DNA of 64,000 nucleotides from Plotosus lineatus (taxonomy: Eukaryota > Chordata > Actinopteri > Siluriformes > Plotosidae). The DNA lies in the NCBI GenBank assembly GCA_024760905.1, contig CM045729.1, positions 2,551,163 to 2,615,162 on the forward strand. The letters run 5' to 3'. Under the pieces are notes generated by a model, which saw nothing but the letters and a program-made list of their open reading frames with translations, was not told the DNA's origin and did not search any database. The stretch's first letter is position 1; each line of letters opens with the position of its first letter. The position numbers and the translations under genes were made by a program. Shown here piece after piece: positions 51,839-63,665 of this stretch.

Positions 51839-54375
51839 TGCGCCCTGTAACATCACCGTGCCTCTTGGGTCCTTGTTGTTCACACACATGTATTTTGTTT
51901 TACTGAGGCTAAACTTCATTCCTCTCCTTTCCAGGGCATACCTCCACCTCTCTAGATTTTCCTCCACTGCTTCTCTGCTCTCGCTACAGATCAAAATGTC
52001 ATCTGCAAACATCATAGTCCATGGAGATTCTTGTCCAACCTCGTCTGTCAGCCTGTCCATCACCACAGCAAACAAGAAGGGGCTGAGAGCTGACCCTTGA
52101 TGCAGTCCCACCTCCACCTTGAACTCTTCTGTCACACAGACAGCACACTTCACTACTGTCTTACATCTCTCATACATGTCCTGCACCACTCTAACATACT
52201 TCTCTGCCACACCAGACTTCCTCATGCAAAACCACAGTTCCTCTCTCGGCACCCTGTCATATGCTTTCTCCAGATCTACAAAGGCACTATGCAGCTCCAA
52301 CTGACCTTCTCTGTACTTTTCTATTAACATCCTCAAAGCAAACACTGCATCTGTGGTGCTCTTTCTTTGCATGAACCCAAACTGTTGTTCACAGATGCTG
52401 ACCTCTGACCTTAGTCTAGCTCCCACTATTCATTCCCATAACATCATCGTATAGCTCATCAGCTTCATCACTCTGTAGTTGCCAGAACTCTGCACATCTC
52501 CCTTGTTCTTAAAAATGGGCAGAAACACACTTCTCCCCCATTCCTCTGGCATCCTCTCACTCTCTAAGACCTTGTTGAATGTTCTTGTCAGAAAATCTAC
52601 TGCTACCTCCCCGAGACACTTTCATACCTCCACCGGTATGTCATCAGGACCAACTGGCTTTCCATTCTTCATTCTCTTCAATGCCCTCCTCACTTCACCC
52701 TTACTAATCTTTGCTACTTCCTGGTCCTGAACGGCCACCTCTTCTCTTTTTTCTCTCATTTTCCTCATTCATCAGCTCTTCAAAGTACTCTTTCCATCTT
52801 CCCAGCACATTTCTGTTATCAGTCAATACATTTCCCTCTCTGTCCATTGTCAGTCTAACTTGCTGCACGTCTTTTCCATCTCTATTTCTCTGCTGTGCCA
52901 ACCTGTATAAATCGTTTTCTCCCTCTTTACTGTCCAGCCTATCATAAAAGTCGTCATCCGCCCTCTGTTTGGCCTTTGACACCGCTACCTTCGCCTTACG
53001 CTGTGTCTCCCTGTACTCCTGTTTACTCTCTCTGGTCATCTCTATGCCCCACTTCTTCTTAGCTAACCTCTTTCTTTGTACACAGTCCTTCACTTCCTCA
53101 TTCCACCACCAAGTCTCCTTATCTACTTTCCTTCCAGACGACACACCAAGTACTCTCCTACCTGTCTTCCTGATCACATTAGCTGTCGTTGTCCAGTCAT
53201 CTAGAAGCACTTCCTGACCACCCAAAGCCTCCTTAAAGTCATCCGTGGAGACAACACAACCCTCTTCCTTTTTCAGCTTCCACCACTTTGTCTTCTGCTC
53301 TGCCTTTGCCTTCTTCACTTTTCTCACCATCAGCATCATCCTGCACACCACCATCCTATGCTGTTTGGCAACACTCTCACCCACTACTACTTTGCAGTCA
53401 CTGACTTCCTTCAAATTACATCGCCTACACAAGACGTAGTCTACCTGTGTGCTCCTTCCTCTGCTTTTAGAAGTCCCCCTATGCTCCTTTCTCTTCTGGA
53501 AGAAAGTATTCATCACAGCCATTTACATCTTTTTTTCAAAATCTATCAGCATCTTTCCTTCTGTATTCCTGTCCTGGATACCAAACCTGCCCATCAATTC
53601 CTCGTCCCCTCTGTTGCCTGCACCAAAATGTCCATTTAAGTCTGCACCAGTGACCACTCTTTCACCTCTGGGGGTACTCTTCATCACTTCATCTAACTCA
53701 CTCCAGAATCTCTCCTTCTCTTCTAGATCACATCCTGCCTGTGGAGCATAAGCACTAACAACATTGAACATCACACCTTCAATTTCTAACCTGAGACTCA
53801 TCACTCTGTCTGACACTCTTTTCACTTCTAGAACATTCCTGACCAACTCCTCCTTCAAGATGACTCCTCCTCCATTTCTCTTCCCATCCACACCATGATA
53901 AAACAGCTTAAACCCTGCTCCGAAGCTTCTAGCCTTGCTACCTTTCCACCTGGGCTCCTGAACACACAGTATGTCCACCTTCCTCCTCTGCATCATGTCA
54001 GCCAGCTTTCTACCTTTTCCTGTCATAGTTCCAACCTTTAAAGTCCCTACTCTCAGTCCTCGACTCTTGCCTTTCCTCTTCTCTCTCCGCCTACGGATAC
54101 GCCTCCACCTCTTCTTCTTCGACCTCTCCTTCTTCGACCAACATTAGTCCAATTTCCAACAGCACCCTGTTGGTTAACAGTACTTATGGCAGTCGTTGTT
54201 AACCCGGGTCTCAACTGATCCGATATGAAATCTGTCTTGATGGTTCACATTCAGTATTTTGGCAAAATTTTTTGCCGGCTGCCCTTCCTGTCGCAACCCT
54301 CTGTATTTATCTGGGCTTGGGACCGGCATGAGGACAGAAGCTTGTTTGTGCCCATCCTCATGGCTGCATTTAAAT
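51839..54375 (-). mobile_element. RTE locus G: RTE lacking its own 3' end, fused to SINE-I
   Basis: The 5' end (AAATGCAGCCATGAGGA on minus) lies near 54375. It continues to the post-FADD region where, at GATGTTACAGGGCGC, it passes into the SINE-I head. The missing part is the last roughly 540 bases of a normal RTE including its tail. The tail is supplied by the SINE. Confidence 0.92.
51845..54060 (-). pseudogene. RTE locus G polyprotein, 3' truncated
   Basis: 54026-53523 (167 codons) and 53522-52704 (272 codons) are in the same frame, parted by one TAA codon at the KKM/MAV position, so the endonuclease (QEPRWKGS, GADLNGHFG with N-to-L change before NG, TQVDYVL, KQHRMVV) has one nonsense mutation there. 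A frameshift lies near 52735. 52426-51833 is open from VSICEQQFGF and FVDLEKAYDRVP through LHQGSALSPFLF and FADDILICSE to the junction. No C-terminal domain. Inactive but among the better preserved copies. Confidence 0.9.
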
Positions 54376-54394
54376 AATTTAAAGTATTTAAAGT

Positions 54395-54545
54395 GCATTC
54401 AAAGTAAAGAGTATTCAGAGTAAATAGTATTCAGAGTAAAGAGTATTTAGAGAAATGAGTTATCAGGGTTAAGTGTATTCAGAGTAAAGAGTGTTTAAAG
54501 TTAAGCATATTCAGAGTAAAGATTATTCAGAGTAAAGACTTTTTT
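54395..54545. repeat. Minisatellite of TATTCAGAGTAAAGAG units (right side of chimera)
   Basis: About nine diverged units, then a (TTTG)n micro-run at 54555-54575. Confidence 0.88.
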
Positions 54546-54575
54546 TATATATCTCTTTGTTTGTTTGTTTGTTTG

Positions 54576-54804
54576 CAAACATTATTCTTATTCTATCTGC
54601 AGAAAAAAGATCTGGAAAACCTGACCCCTGGAAGGATCAGAGTAACAGAAGAAGTCAATGAACAGCACAGGGGTTTACTTTGCACTGTCTGAACTGCATC
54701 AGACTCGAAATCCTAAGCATATTTAATATCTACAAAACACTTTGTGATGCCTCAGAGGCTCGAGCTGCTGATATTATTCTTGGTTGGGCACTTTACACAT
54801 CATT

Positions 54805-54874
<70 letters not shown>

Positions 54875-56302
54875 CCTTTAGAAGAGATACACGGACTCTC
54901 CAGTCCTCATAGAGGATGTAAACAGAACGCTGACTCAGTGCATCTCGCCCACAGAGCATCTGATGCACACTGTTCATCAGAGATTGCACAACCAATCATT
55001 TTTAACTGACAGCTGGAAATGTTTCCTCTCCTCCACAGTTAAAGCACAGTGTGATTCACAACAGCACTGTTTTAGTCGGGTTTATCTGTCCACTTATCTA
55101 CTTACAGATAACTGCCATCAACGGGTAGCCAGGTACACAACAACACATGGGCTGCAATGGATCTGCTTCACCTCCTGTCTTGTAGACCACATGGCAAACA
55201 ATAAATTAATTCATGACAAAAAATGGCAAAATGACCCCATATATGCCAGTTTCCATGTGTCGCTACTCTTTTTTATAAATTTGTGTGGAAACTGAACATG
55301 ACATTCAACCGGATTCGGCTGATTTTCTAATACATTCCTTCAGTGTTCATATAAAGTATAAATCTGCATAAAAGTCCAAATCGTTTATATCTCAGTACGT
55401 TCTCAGAAAAAAAAAAAAAAAAAATATTCAGAACATGAACTCAGCTCCAAAACACCAGAGTGGAACTCATTGGGTGTAAGGTTGCCCCACCCCACAGCAT
55501 GGAAGGTGTATCCCTAGAGAGGCACTGGTCTCCATGAGGTCACATGTTCACCTGCGCCGGTTTGTTTGAAAATTATTTAAGTAATTCACTTAATAGAGAT
55601 GTAAATACTTTGCTAGTCTCTGTGCAATATTACTCAGAAAGTTCTCCACAGGCTTTAATATTGTTAGCGTGGTTGGGGGTTCAATTCACAAACAATTTTA
55701 AGGTGATCTGTGCAAGAGGATCATGTTTAAAAATTTTCCAGAATTTCAAAAAATATTGAGATATTTCATTATAAGGAAGCCAGTTTGTGTTTGTGGAGGT
55801 ATTTTTCTATCCATCTGCTCATTCTAGGATATGATCTGTCATTCTGCTCAGTGGTCATCAAGAAATTACTGAACAGAATCTCGTTTGAAGGATTTTCGAG
55901 ATGGTTGAGATTTACCCCTTTAACATCATCCAAAGCCAAAGGGAATTTGAAAGTCTGTATAGTTTCCTATTAGTGTTGCATAATAATGGCGTGTCGATCA
56001 GTTGTTGTTTCGAGTCATCGCTCAGACTCAGGTAAGGCAGTGTCCCCACCAAGTTTGGTAAAAATCCAGGCACAGGAGGGGTCAGGATTTTGTTCACAAA
56101 CAGACAAACAGATGAATTCCTGCCAGGACTCCACCTCCACGAGAATTTGCACAGTTTGATGATTTTCAATATTTTCAGAGCAGCATTTAGCTCCTTTCTT
56201 TAGCAGATGCAGCTGCATTTCTGAGTCGGGCCCTCGACTGCACTTCCCATCAGCCCAGACATGCCACCTGTTCCTGATCATGAGCATCTATTTCTCACTG
56301 TT
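54576..56302. other. Spacer, no gene recognised
   Basis: Contains (GA)n at 54809-54870 and an A-run at 55408-55425. The reading frames at 54963-55295 and 55544-55973 have no recognised domain. 56015-56287 (minus) includes a low-confidence open frame without motif. No repeat family identified. Confidence 0.4.
54809..54870. repeat. (GA)n microsatellite
   Basis: About 31 GA units. Confidence 0.96.
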
Positions 56303-56319
56303 GTTGATTTTACATCCAA

Positions 56320-59313
56320 ATGCAGCCGTGGTGCTGGGGGGGGGGGGGGGGGCACAAACCAGTGACTCCCCCTCACGCCAGTCCCAAGCCCGGATAAATG
56401 CAGAGGGTTGTGACAGGAAGGGCATCCAGTGTAAAACTTATGCCACATTTCTCACGCAAATGATCACAACGAAATTCATACTGGATCGATTGAGGCCTGG
56501 GTTAACAACATCCACCATCAGTGCTGTTAACCAACAGGGTGCTGGTGGAAATTGGACGACTGTTGGTTGAAGACGTCAAAGAAGGAGAGGCAGGAGGCGT
56601 ATCCATAGCGAGAGAGAGAAGAGGAAATGCATGAGTCCAGGACTGAGAGTAGGGACTTTGAATGTTGGAACTATGACAGGAAAAGGTAGAGAGCTGGCTG
56701 ACATGATGCAGAGGAGGAAGGTGGACATACTGTGAGTTCAGGAGACCAGGTGGAAAGGTAGCAAGGCTAGAAGCTTAGGATCAGGGTTTAAACTGTTTTA
56801 TCACAGTGTGGATGGGAAGAGAAATGGAGTCAGAGTCATCTTGAAGGAGGAGTTTGTCAGGAATGTTCTAGAAGTGAAAAGAGTGTCAGACAGAGTGATG
56901 AGTCTCAAGTTAGAAATTGAAGGTGTGATGGTCAATGTTGTTAGTGCTTATGCCCCACAGACAGGATGTGATCTAGAAGAGAAGGAGAGATTCTGGAGTG
57001 AGTTAGATGAAGTGATGCAGAGTACCCCCAGAGGTGAAAGAGTGGACATTGGTGCAGACTTCAATGGACATGGTGGTGCAGGAAACAGAGGGGATGAGGA
57101 AGTGATGGGCAGGTTTGGTATCCAGGACAGGAACACAGAAGGACAGATGTTGATAGATTTTGCAAAAAGGATGGAAATGGCTGTGGTGAATACTTTCTTC
57201 CAGAAGAGAGAGGAGCATAGGGTGACTTATAAAAGTGGAGGTAGGAGCACACAGGTAGACTACATCTTGTGCAGACGATGTAATTTGAAGGAAGTCAGTG
57301 ACTGCAAAGTAGTAGTGGGTGAGAGTGTTGCCAAACAGCATAGGATGGTGGTGTGGAGGAGGATGCTAGTGGTAAGGAAGGTGAAGAAGGCAAAGGCAGA
57401 GCAGAAGACTGGAAGGTGGAAAAGGAAGAGTGTCGTGTTGTCTTCAAGGAGGAGTTGAAACAGGCTTTGGGTAGTCAGGAAGTGGTTCCAGATGACTGGA
57501 TATCCACAGCCAATGTGATCAGGGAGACAGGTAGGAGAGTACTTGATGTGTCCTCTGGAACGAAAGTAGATAAGGAGACTTGGTGGTGGAATGAGGAAGT
57601 GCAGGAGTGTTTACAAATGAAGAGGTTAGCTAAGAAGAAGTGGTACACAAAGAGGACAGAAGAGAGTAAACAGGAGTACAGGGAGGCACAGCGTAAGGCG
57701 AAGGTAGCAGTGTCAAAGGCCAAACAGAGGGCGTATGATGACTTGTATGATCGGTTAGACAGTAAAGAGGGAGAAAATGATTTATACAGGTTGGCACAGC
57801 AGAGAAGTAGAGATGGGAAGGATGTGCAGCAAGTTAGAGTGGTTAAGGACAGAGAGGGAAATGTATTGACTGATGACAGAAGTGTGCTGAGAAGATGGAA
57901 AGAGTACTTTGAAGAGCTGATGAATGAGGAAAATAAGAGAGAAAAAAGAGTCGAAGAGGTGACCGTTGAGGACCAGGAAGTAGCAAAGATTAGTAAGGGT
58001 GAAGTGAGGAGGGCATTGAAGAGGATGAAGAATGGAAAGGCAGTTGGTCCTGATGACATACCGGTGGAGGTATGGAAGTGTCTGGGGGAGGGAGCAGTAG
58101 ATTTTCTGACAAGAATAGTCAACAAGGTCTTAGAAAGTGAGCAGATGCTGGAGGAATGGAGGAGAAGTGTGCTTGTGCCTATTTTTAAGAACAAGGGAGA
58201 TGTACAGAGTTGTTGCAACTACTGAGAGATAAAGTTCATGAGCCATACAATGAAGTTATGGGAAATAATAGTGGAAGCTAGACTAAGGGCAGGGGTCAGC
58301 ATTTGTGAACAACAGTTTGGTTTCATGCCAAGAAAGAGCACCACAGATGCAATGTTTGCTTTGAGGGTGTTAATGGAGAAGTAGAGAGAAGGTCAGAGGG
58401 AACTGTGTTGTGCCTTTGTGGATCTGGAAAAAGCATATGACAGGGTGCCGAGAGAAGAACTGTGGTATTATGTTAGAGTGTTGCAGGACATGTATGCGAG
58501 ATGTAAGACAGTGGTGAGGTGTGCTCTCAGTGTGACAGAAGAGTTTAAGGTGGAGGTAGGACTGCATCAAGGATGAGCTCTGAGCCCCTTCTTGTTTGCT
58601 ATGGTGATGGACAGGCTGACAGACGAGGTTAGATAAGATTCCCCATGGACTATGATGTTTGCAGATGACATTGTGATCTGTAGTGAGAGCAGAGAACAAG
58701 TGCAGGAAAATCTAGAGAGGTGGAGGTATGCCCTGGAAAGGAGAGGAATGAAAGTTAGCCTCAGTAAGACAGAATGCATGTGTGTGAACCACAAGGACCC
58801 AAGAGGAACGGTGAGGTTACAGGGAGCAGAGATAAGGAAGGTGGAGGATTTTAAGTCTTTATGCTCAACGATCCAGAGAAATGGAGAGTGTGGAAAAGAG
58901 GTGAAGAAGCGTGTGCAGGCTGGTTGGAATGGAGTCAGAGCTGGAGGTAGCAGAGATGAAAATGTTGAGGTTCTCTTTGGGAGTAACGAGGATGGATAGG
59001 ATCAGGAATGAGCACATCAGAGGAACAGCACATGGTAGAGGTTTTGGAGACAAAGTCAGAGAGGCTAGACAGATGGTTTGGACATGTACAGAGGAGGGAT
59101 AGTGAGTGTATTGGTAGTAGGATGCTGAGGTTGGAACTACCAGGCAGAAGGCCCAGAGGAAGACCAAAGAGAAGATTTATGGATGTGATGAAGGCGGACA
59201 TGAAGGTAGTTGGAGTCAGACTAGAAGATGCAGAGGATCGGGTGAGATGGAGGCAGATAATTTGCTGTGGCGACCCCTGAAGGGAACAGCCGAAAGGAAA
59301 AGAAGAAGAAGAC
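56320..59313 (+). mobile_element. RTE locus H: RTE LINE, 2994 bp, 17-bp target duplication
   Basis: gttgattttacatccaa at 56303-56319 and 59314-59330. The 5' end ATGCAGCCGTGGTGCTGGGG has a G-run, then the 5' UTR. The 3' end is GAACAGCCGAAAGGAAAAG plus (GAA)n. Shorter than loci C and E because of internal deletions. Confidence 0.96.
56629..59280 (+). pseudogene. RTE locus H polyprotein, several stops and two internal deletions
   Basis: The N-terminus at about 56629 reads MSPGLRVGTLNVGTMTGKG to KVDIL then TGA. 56808-57458 (216 codons) carries GADFNGHGG (V-to-G), TQVDYILC and KQHRMVV. 57353-58225 (290 codons) carries the linker and RT fingers GPDDIPVEVWK to a TGA after NY. Motif A FVDLEKAYDRVP is at about 58411-58450, followed by a roughly 28-base deletion (WYYVRV). 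58652-58999 has FADDIVIC, then a deletion of about 145 bases at GWNGV/RAGG. 59008-59280 is the C-terminal tail in another frame. Inactive. Confidence 0.93.
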
Positions 59314-59330
59314 GTTGATTTTACATCCAA

Positions 59331-60188
59331 TTTAATCCGCATCAGCAGTAAACCTACCTCTCACACAAAGTCAGCTGGGATTGGCTCAAGCTTCTGATCA
59401 ATTTACACTCCTAAAAGTTTTTTTCCCTTATAATTATTATTTTTTTTAATTTTTCAAATGGTTCTTAATCCTTTCCGAAAATATTTTTATTTGTGATTTT
59501 CTCAGATAGGAAAACTTTGTTGTAAAGCTTTACATATTATTTGTATCCAAAAAAAAAAAAAAAAGACCACAGGGATCCAGATGCTCCTATCAAAAGGAGT
59601 CTTTCATAATATTGCAATGCAATACAGGCATACTAATCTGAAAGACCAAGCTTGAGGACCCAGCAAGTAAATGTCCAGTGTGAAATTAAAGTGCAACAGA
59701 TGCACAAACGGACAGAATCCATTCCCAAAGCTCCCAAACCACTTTGTGGTGAGAGTTTAAAAAAAAAGCCCGAGGAATTTGCTTGGTTGGTATTGACCTG
59801 TGTCCGTGGACTATGCACACCAGTACTCAGAGCAATCTAGAACAGTCGATTAGCCCAAGGACCGTTTTACTGTGAGGTGCAAAACACCAGACCACTGTGA
59901 GGCCATAATGTGTTTACAGTTTAAATTTATTAAAGACGTGAAATTTGTTATGATAAAAAGCTTTTTAAGATGTTGCAATTATACTTGAAAGTAGAGTGTT
60001 TGCCTGAATTGAGTTACTTTTGAATTTGAAGACATGGCCAAGCGAAGTTATTTTACAATAATTTCGGAACAAATGTTTCAGATTAAAACCTCCAGTGAGA
60101 GTATGACGAGGACACGCACATAGTCTGCCATCATTTATTGTAATAATCTTTTTGCATACAGACTCACTCTTCCTCATCTTGAGCTCCA

Positions 60189-60190
<2 letters not shown>
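59331..60190. other. Spacer, no gene recognised
   Basis: A-run at 59551-59565. 59845-59905 resembles a decayed SINE-II head (ACTGTGAGGTGCAAAACACC). Otherwise unique and AT-rich. Confidence 0.4.

Positions 60191-60192
<2 letters not shown>

Positions 60193-60270
<78 letters not shown>
60193..60270. repeat. (TG)n microsatellite
   Basis: About 38 TG units. Confidence 0.96.
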
Positions 60271-60274
<4 letters not shown>

Positions 60275-60289
60275 AGTGAGTGTGTGATG

Positions 60290-60690
60290 AGTCGATGCGT
60301 ATCTCCCCCTGCAGTGTAATGGTTTCTTCGCGGTTCTACTCTAAGGAGACTGATTGGATCCTGCAGCCGTTCAGCTACAAATCAGAGCTCCATTCACATC
60401 CTGAAAAAAGTCCCAGGAGTCAATGTGATAGTGATCTCAGCGCTGCTTGAACACATTTAGTTCTGCTTCAAAGATGGCGCTGGAATAAATGAGGGACTCC
60501 AATAATGGAAATTCTCTACTGGATGTCTTATTTTAGTGCAACTCCGGGCTCAGTGTGTGTTGAAATATCAGATTTGAGAGGTGTGTTACTGGCTAATGTA
60601 TAAATTATATTGTAAATATGGTTTCACACTTTTTGCTGAGGATAAAAATATGAATTAATTTGAATCTTGATTTGCAAGTGTATCCTGGGA
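60290..60690. promoter_or_regulatory. Unique sequence, candidate conserved non-coding block at 60310-60560
   Basis: No repeats. It contains CTGATTGGATCCTGCAGCCG, CATTTAGTTCTGC, CAAAGATGGCGCTGG (a YY1-like AAGATGGCG core) and ATAATGGAAATTC. No coding frame. Function untested. Confidence 0.22.
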
Positions 60691-60699
60691 ACATGGGTA

Positions 60700-60900
60700 T
60701 CTACGGTGGTGTAGTGGTTATCACATCTTCCTCACAACAAGAAGAACCTGGGTTCCATTCCCAGTCTCAGGCATTTCAGTGTGGAGTTTGCATGTTCTTC
60801 ATGTGTGTTTGTGTTTCCTCTGGGTTCTCCAGTTTCCTCCCACAGTTAAAGACATGAACAGTACACTATTTGGCTGTTCCAAATCGCGTCGAGGTGTGAG
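60700..60900 (+). repeat. SINE-II copy, 3' truncated
   Basis: Head ACGGTGGTGTAGTGGTTATCAC, box B CTGGGTTCCATTCCC, GTGTGGAGTTTGCATGTTC, CCAGTTTCCTCCCACAG, to GTCGAGGTGTGAGTG. Confidence 0.9.
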
Positions 60901-60904
60901 TGTT

Positions 60905-61894
60905 AAATGGTTGTTTTCGTTTTCAGAATGTTTTTTTTGTTTTGTTTTGTTTTTAAAACATCCAAGGATCTCAAGTGCTAATGGTAGCATCATTAGAGGT
61001 CATGAGTAATTCTATTTGGACCAGTGCCTGGAGTGTGGATAAGCAATCAGATCCTTAGACTACAGTTTATTGCACAGGCATTGCAGGTAAAGTTAGATGT
61101 TTATCAAACTCTTCAGTCCACCTTCTCTGCCTCCTGTCCTGTACACTGTCTTCCAACTGTAGGTTTTACTATTCAGAGCCCTTCTTTGATGTCATCTTCA
61201 ACAGCATAGCAATAGCTCCCAGGGTTGTCTGCATACACAACTGCCTGGGTCAACAACTGAAGGACAGAATACAGCACAGGAACCAGAGACAGAAAATCCA
61301 AGCCTTTGATGAACACATAGCTTTGGCTGGGATACCTGTTTGGTAAGGATCCGATAGTTTGTATTATTTTCCAGATCCTCTTTTGACAATGTGCTCATAT
61401 TTTCAAACATCCTTGAAGTGAAGAGAGGCCTGCTGGGCACTGACCTGAGGTCAGCTTGCTGTACATTATTCCCTTTGGTATGCAAACATAATTTATTCAA
61501 TGTGCATGTACAAGCCACTGCAGTTGACAGTGACATCAGTGGAGGCTCAGGCTCAGGAAATTAGCGATCTGCAGCATGACAGATTTGGGTACATTATGTC
61601 ATGATGTGATGTCAAGAAGATTTCCAAGTGGCTCTCCAGCCTGATGCAAATCATCAGACACAAGCTTGGTACACCTTGAGTTTGGTGTTGAAGCTCAATT
61701 ATTGTTCAACACCTTCCCGCTCACTTTGGATACTGGACCAGCAGCTTTACTAGAGCAATGCTGAGACCAGACCTGTCAAGCCCTCAGTGACCTATTGCAC
61801 TTTATCGATAATACTGATTAATAGTGGTGTAGGAACATCCTGACCAGTGGCATTGGTCTCTTAGATGCCATTAGCTACCCCAAAACCTTTACTT
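60905..61894. other. Spacer, no gene recognised
   Basis: A 112-codon minus frame at 61198-61536 has no motif I know. T-rich at 60928-60955. No repeat family recognised. Confidence 0.4.
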
Positions 61895-61950
61895 ATGCAC
61901 TCATTTTCTGAACCGCTTAATCCTAATTAGGGTTGAGGGGAGGCTGGTGC
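61895..61950 (-). repeat. SINE-II tail fragment
   Basis: CTCATTTTCTGAACCGCTTAA and TCCTAATTAGGGTTGAGGGG: the reverse complement of the SINE-II end. Confidence 0.75.
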
Positions 61951-62760
61951 CTTCACCGTGATGTATGGTTCCTGGTAGGGCTGTCCTGGCACAGGCTGGT
62001 ACATAACTTCAGTCTTTTTGGTGGGTATGGTGAGACAGAAGTTGTCACAGGCTCTTGAGAAGCAGTCCATTTCGTGCTGCAGCTTCTGCTCTGTGGCGGT
62101 GTTGAAGGCGCAGTTTCCATCACCTTGGTAACAGCCTGTAAGCACCTGAAGATGAACAGTCCACCATCAGTCCTGTACCTAACATATATCCCATCCTGGC
62201 AATCACGGAAAGTAGCTGTCAGCATGGCTGAAAAGATCATGCTGAGGAGCATTGGGGCAAGAACACAGTCTTGTTTTACCCGATTTGTCAATAGGAAAGC
62301 CTCTGACTCGTTTCTGTTACTGAATGTGCTTGGGCAGCCAAACTTCTCCATGATCTTCCATAAGCCATCCCTGCTGACTTTGTCTAAAGCCTTTGTCAGA
62401 TTGACAAAGGTCACGAAGAGCTTGCTATGCTGCTCTTGGCATTTTTCCTAGAGTTGGCGTGCAGCATATATCATGTCAAGTGTTCCAAGTTTGGCACAAA
62501 AGCAGCACTGAATTTTTGGGAGAAGACCTTCCTTGAGACGCTGGAGGAGACGGATGAGCAGGACACAATCAAGGAGCTTCCCAGCTATAGACAGAGGAAA
62601 AATCTTACAATGATTGTCGCAGGACAATTTTTCCTTTTGTAAATGTGAACCATTGTGGCATCGTTCAGCTGTTGTGGGCTCTTCCCAACACTCCACATGG
62701 ACTGGATGAGCTCTGTTAGTTTCTGCTGCACGAAATTCAAAATGGTTTAATTTTCACTCA
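61930..62760 (-). pseudogene. Ancient LINE reverse transcriptase remnant (clade unassigned)
   Basis: Minus strand: 62696-62448 reads FPLSIAGKLLDCVLLIRLLQ and GLLPKIQCCFCAKLGTLDMI (RT fingers, normally QCGFR). Then at 62414 FVNLTKALDKVSRDGLWKIM (motif A, with the catalytic D replaced by N in FVNLTKA), KFGCPSTF, VKQDCVLAPMLLSMIF, then 62145-61927 TKKTEVMYQPVPGQPY. A stretch around motif C is missing. It differs from RTE, I-like and CR1-like copies in the window. Strongly decayed. Confidence 0.75.
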
Positions 62761-62779
62761 ATCGGTTTAAAATATTAAT

Positions 62780-63278
62780 ATAATGAGCACATCAGAGGGA
62801 CAGCACATGTAAGACGTTTTGGAGACAAAGTCAGAGAGGCAAGATTGAGATGGTTTGGACATGTACAGAGGAGGGATAGTGAGTATATTGGTAGTAGGAT
62901 GCTGAGGTTGGAACTACCAGGCAGAAGGTCTAGAGGAAGACCAAAGAGACGATTCATGGATGTGGTGAAGGAAGACATGAAGGTCATTGGAGTAAGAGAA
63001 GAAGATGCAGAGGACAGGGTGAGATGGAGGCGGATGGTTTGCTGTGGCGACCCCTGAATGGAACAGCCGGAAGGAAAAGAAGAAGATTATTAATGTTAAT
63101 GTACATGTATTATTATTAAATATTTATTGTTTTTACATGTTTATCTTTAATATATTAGGTGGAATGTTTGTGTCAGGTTATATGAGTTTGGGAGGGGGTT
63201 GGAAGAGATTCATTACTTTTGTATTATTTCTGATAGGGGATTTGTCTTTTATCTGAAGGGAACAGCCATAAGGAAAAG
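62780..63278 (+). mobile_element. RTE locus I: 5'-truncated RTE 3' end plus non-RTE flank and a second tail
   Basis: 62784-63087 is the RTE C-terminal coding end and tail (AACAGCCGGAAGGAAAAG). 63088-63252 is identical to 34997-35165, the genomic flank of RTE locus E (composite repeat DNA). At 63253 the sequence changes to CTGAAGGGAACAGCCATAAGG plus AAAAGAAG, a second RTE-type tail. Confidence 0.9.
62784..63054 (+). pseudogene. RTE locus I: C-terminal coding fragment
   Basis: Reads EHIRGTAHVRRFGDKVREAR, then MRWFGHVQRRDSEYIGSR, LELPGRRSRGRPKRRFMDVV and RVRWRRMVCCGDP with the normal stop. It contains only the post-RT domain. Confidence 0.85.
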
Positions 63279-63384
63279 AAGTTTCAAATATATAATATTT
63301 ATAAAATGTATATTTAATATATTTAGAATTATTTGTGTTCAGTAATGTGAAGACGCAGTCTAAATTCTAATAAAAATCAGAATA

Positions 63385-63590
63385 GAGTGGTACCTTGACT
63401 CATGAAATTAATCTGATCCGCGGGTGAGCTCATAAATCAAAATGTTCGTTAGATTAAGCAAAAATTCCTGTAGGAAAAATAAAAAAACAATTTAATCCAT
63501 TCCAACTCCCGCCCAAACTCATATAACCTAACACAAACACGTATATTTGATCTAATATATTAAAGATAAACATATAAAAACAATAAATAT

Positions 63591-63635
<45 letters not shown>

Positions 63636-63660
63636 TATGCACATTAACATTATTAATAAT
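63385..63660 (-). mobile_element. Composite repeat, right-end fragment on minus strand
   Basis: Starts at AGTGGTACCTTGACTCATG (terminus) and runs through AACCTAACACAAACACG and TAATATATTAAAGATAAAC to an (AAT)n run at 63596-63632 and ATTAACATTATTAATAATT, the complement of 34990-35232. Confidence 0.85.
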
Positions 63661-63665
63661 TAATC

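Noticed and set aside
61198..61536. 112-codon minus-strand frame in unique sequence as a host exon
   Set aside because: No recognisable domain, no convincing splice sites and ordinary length for a chance frame in this composition.
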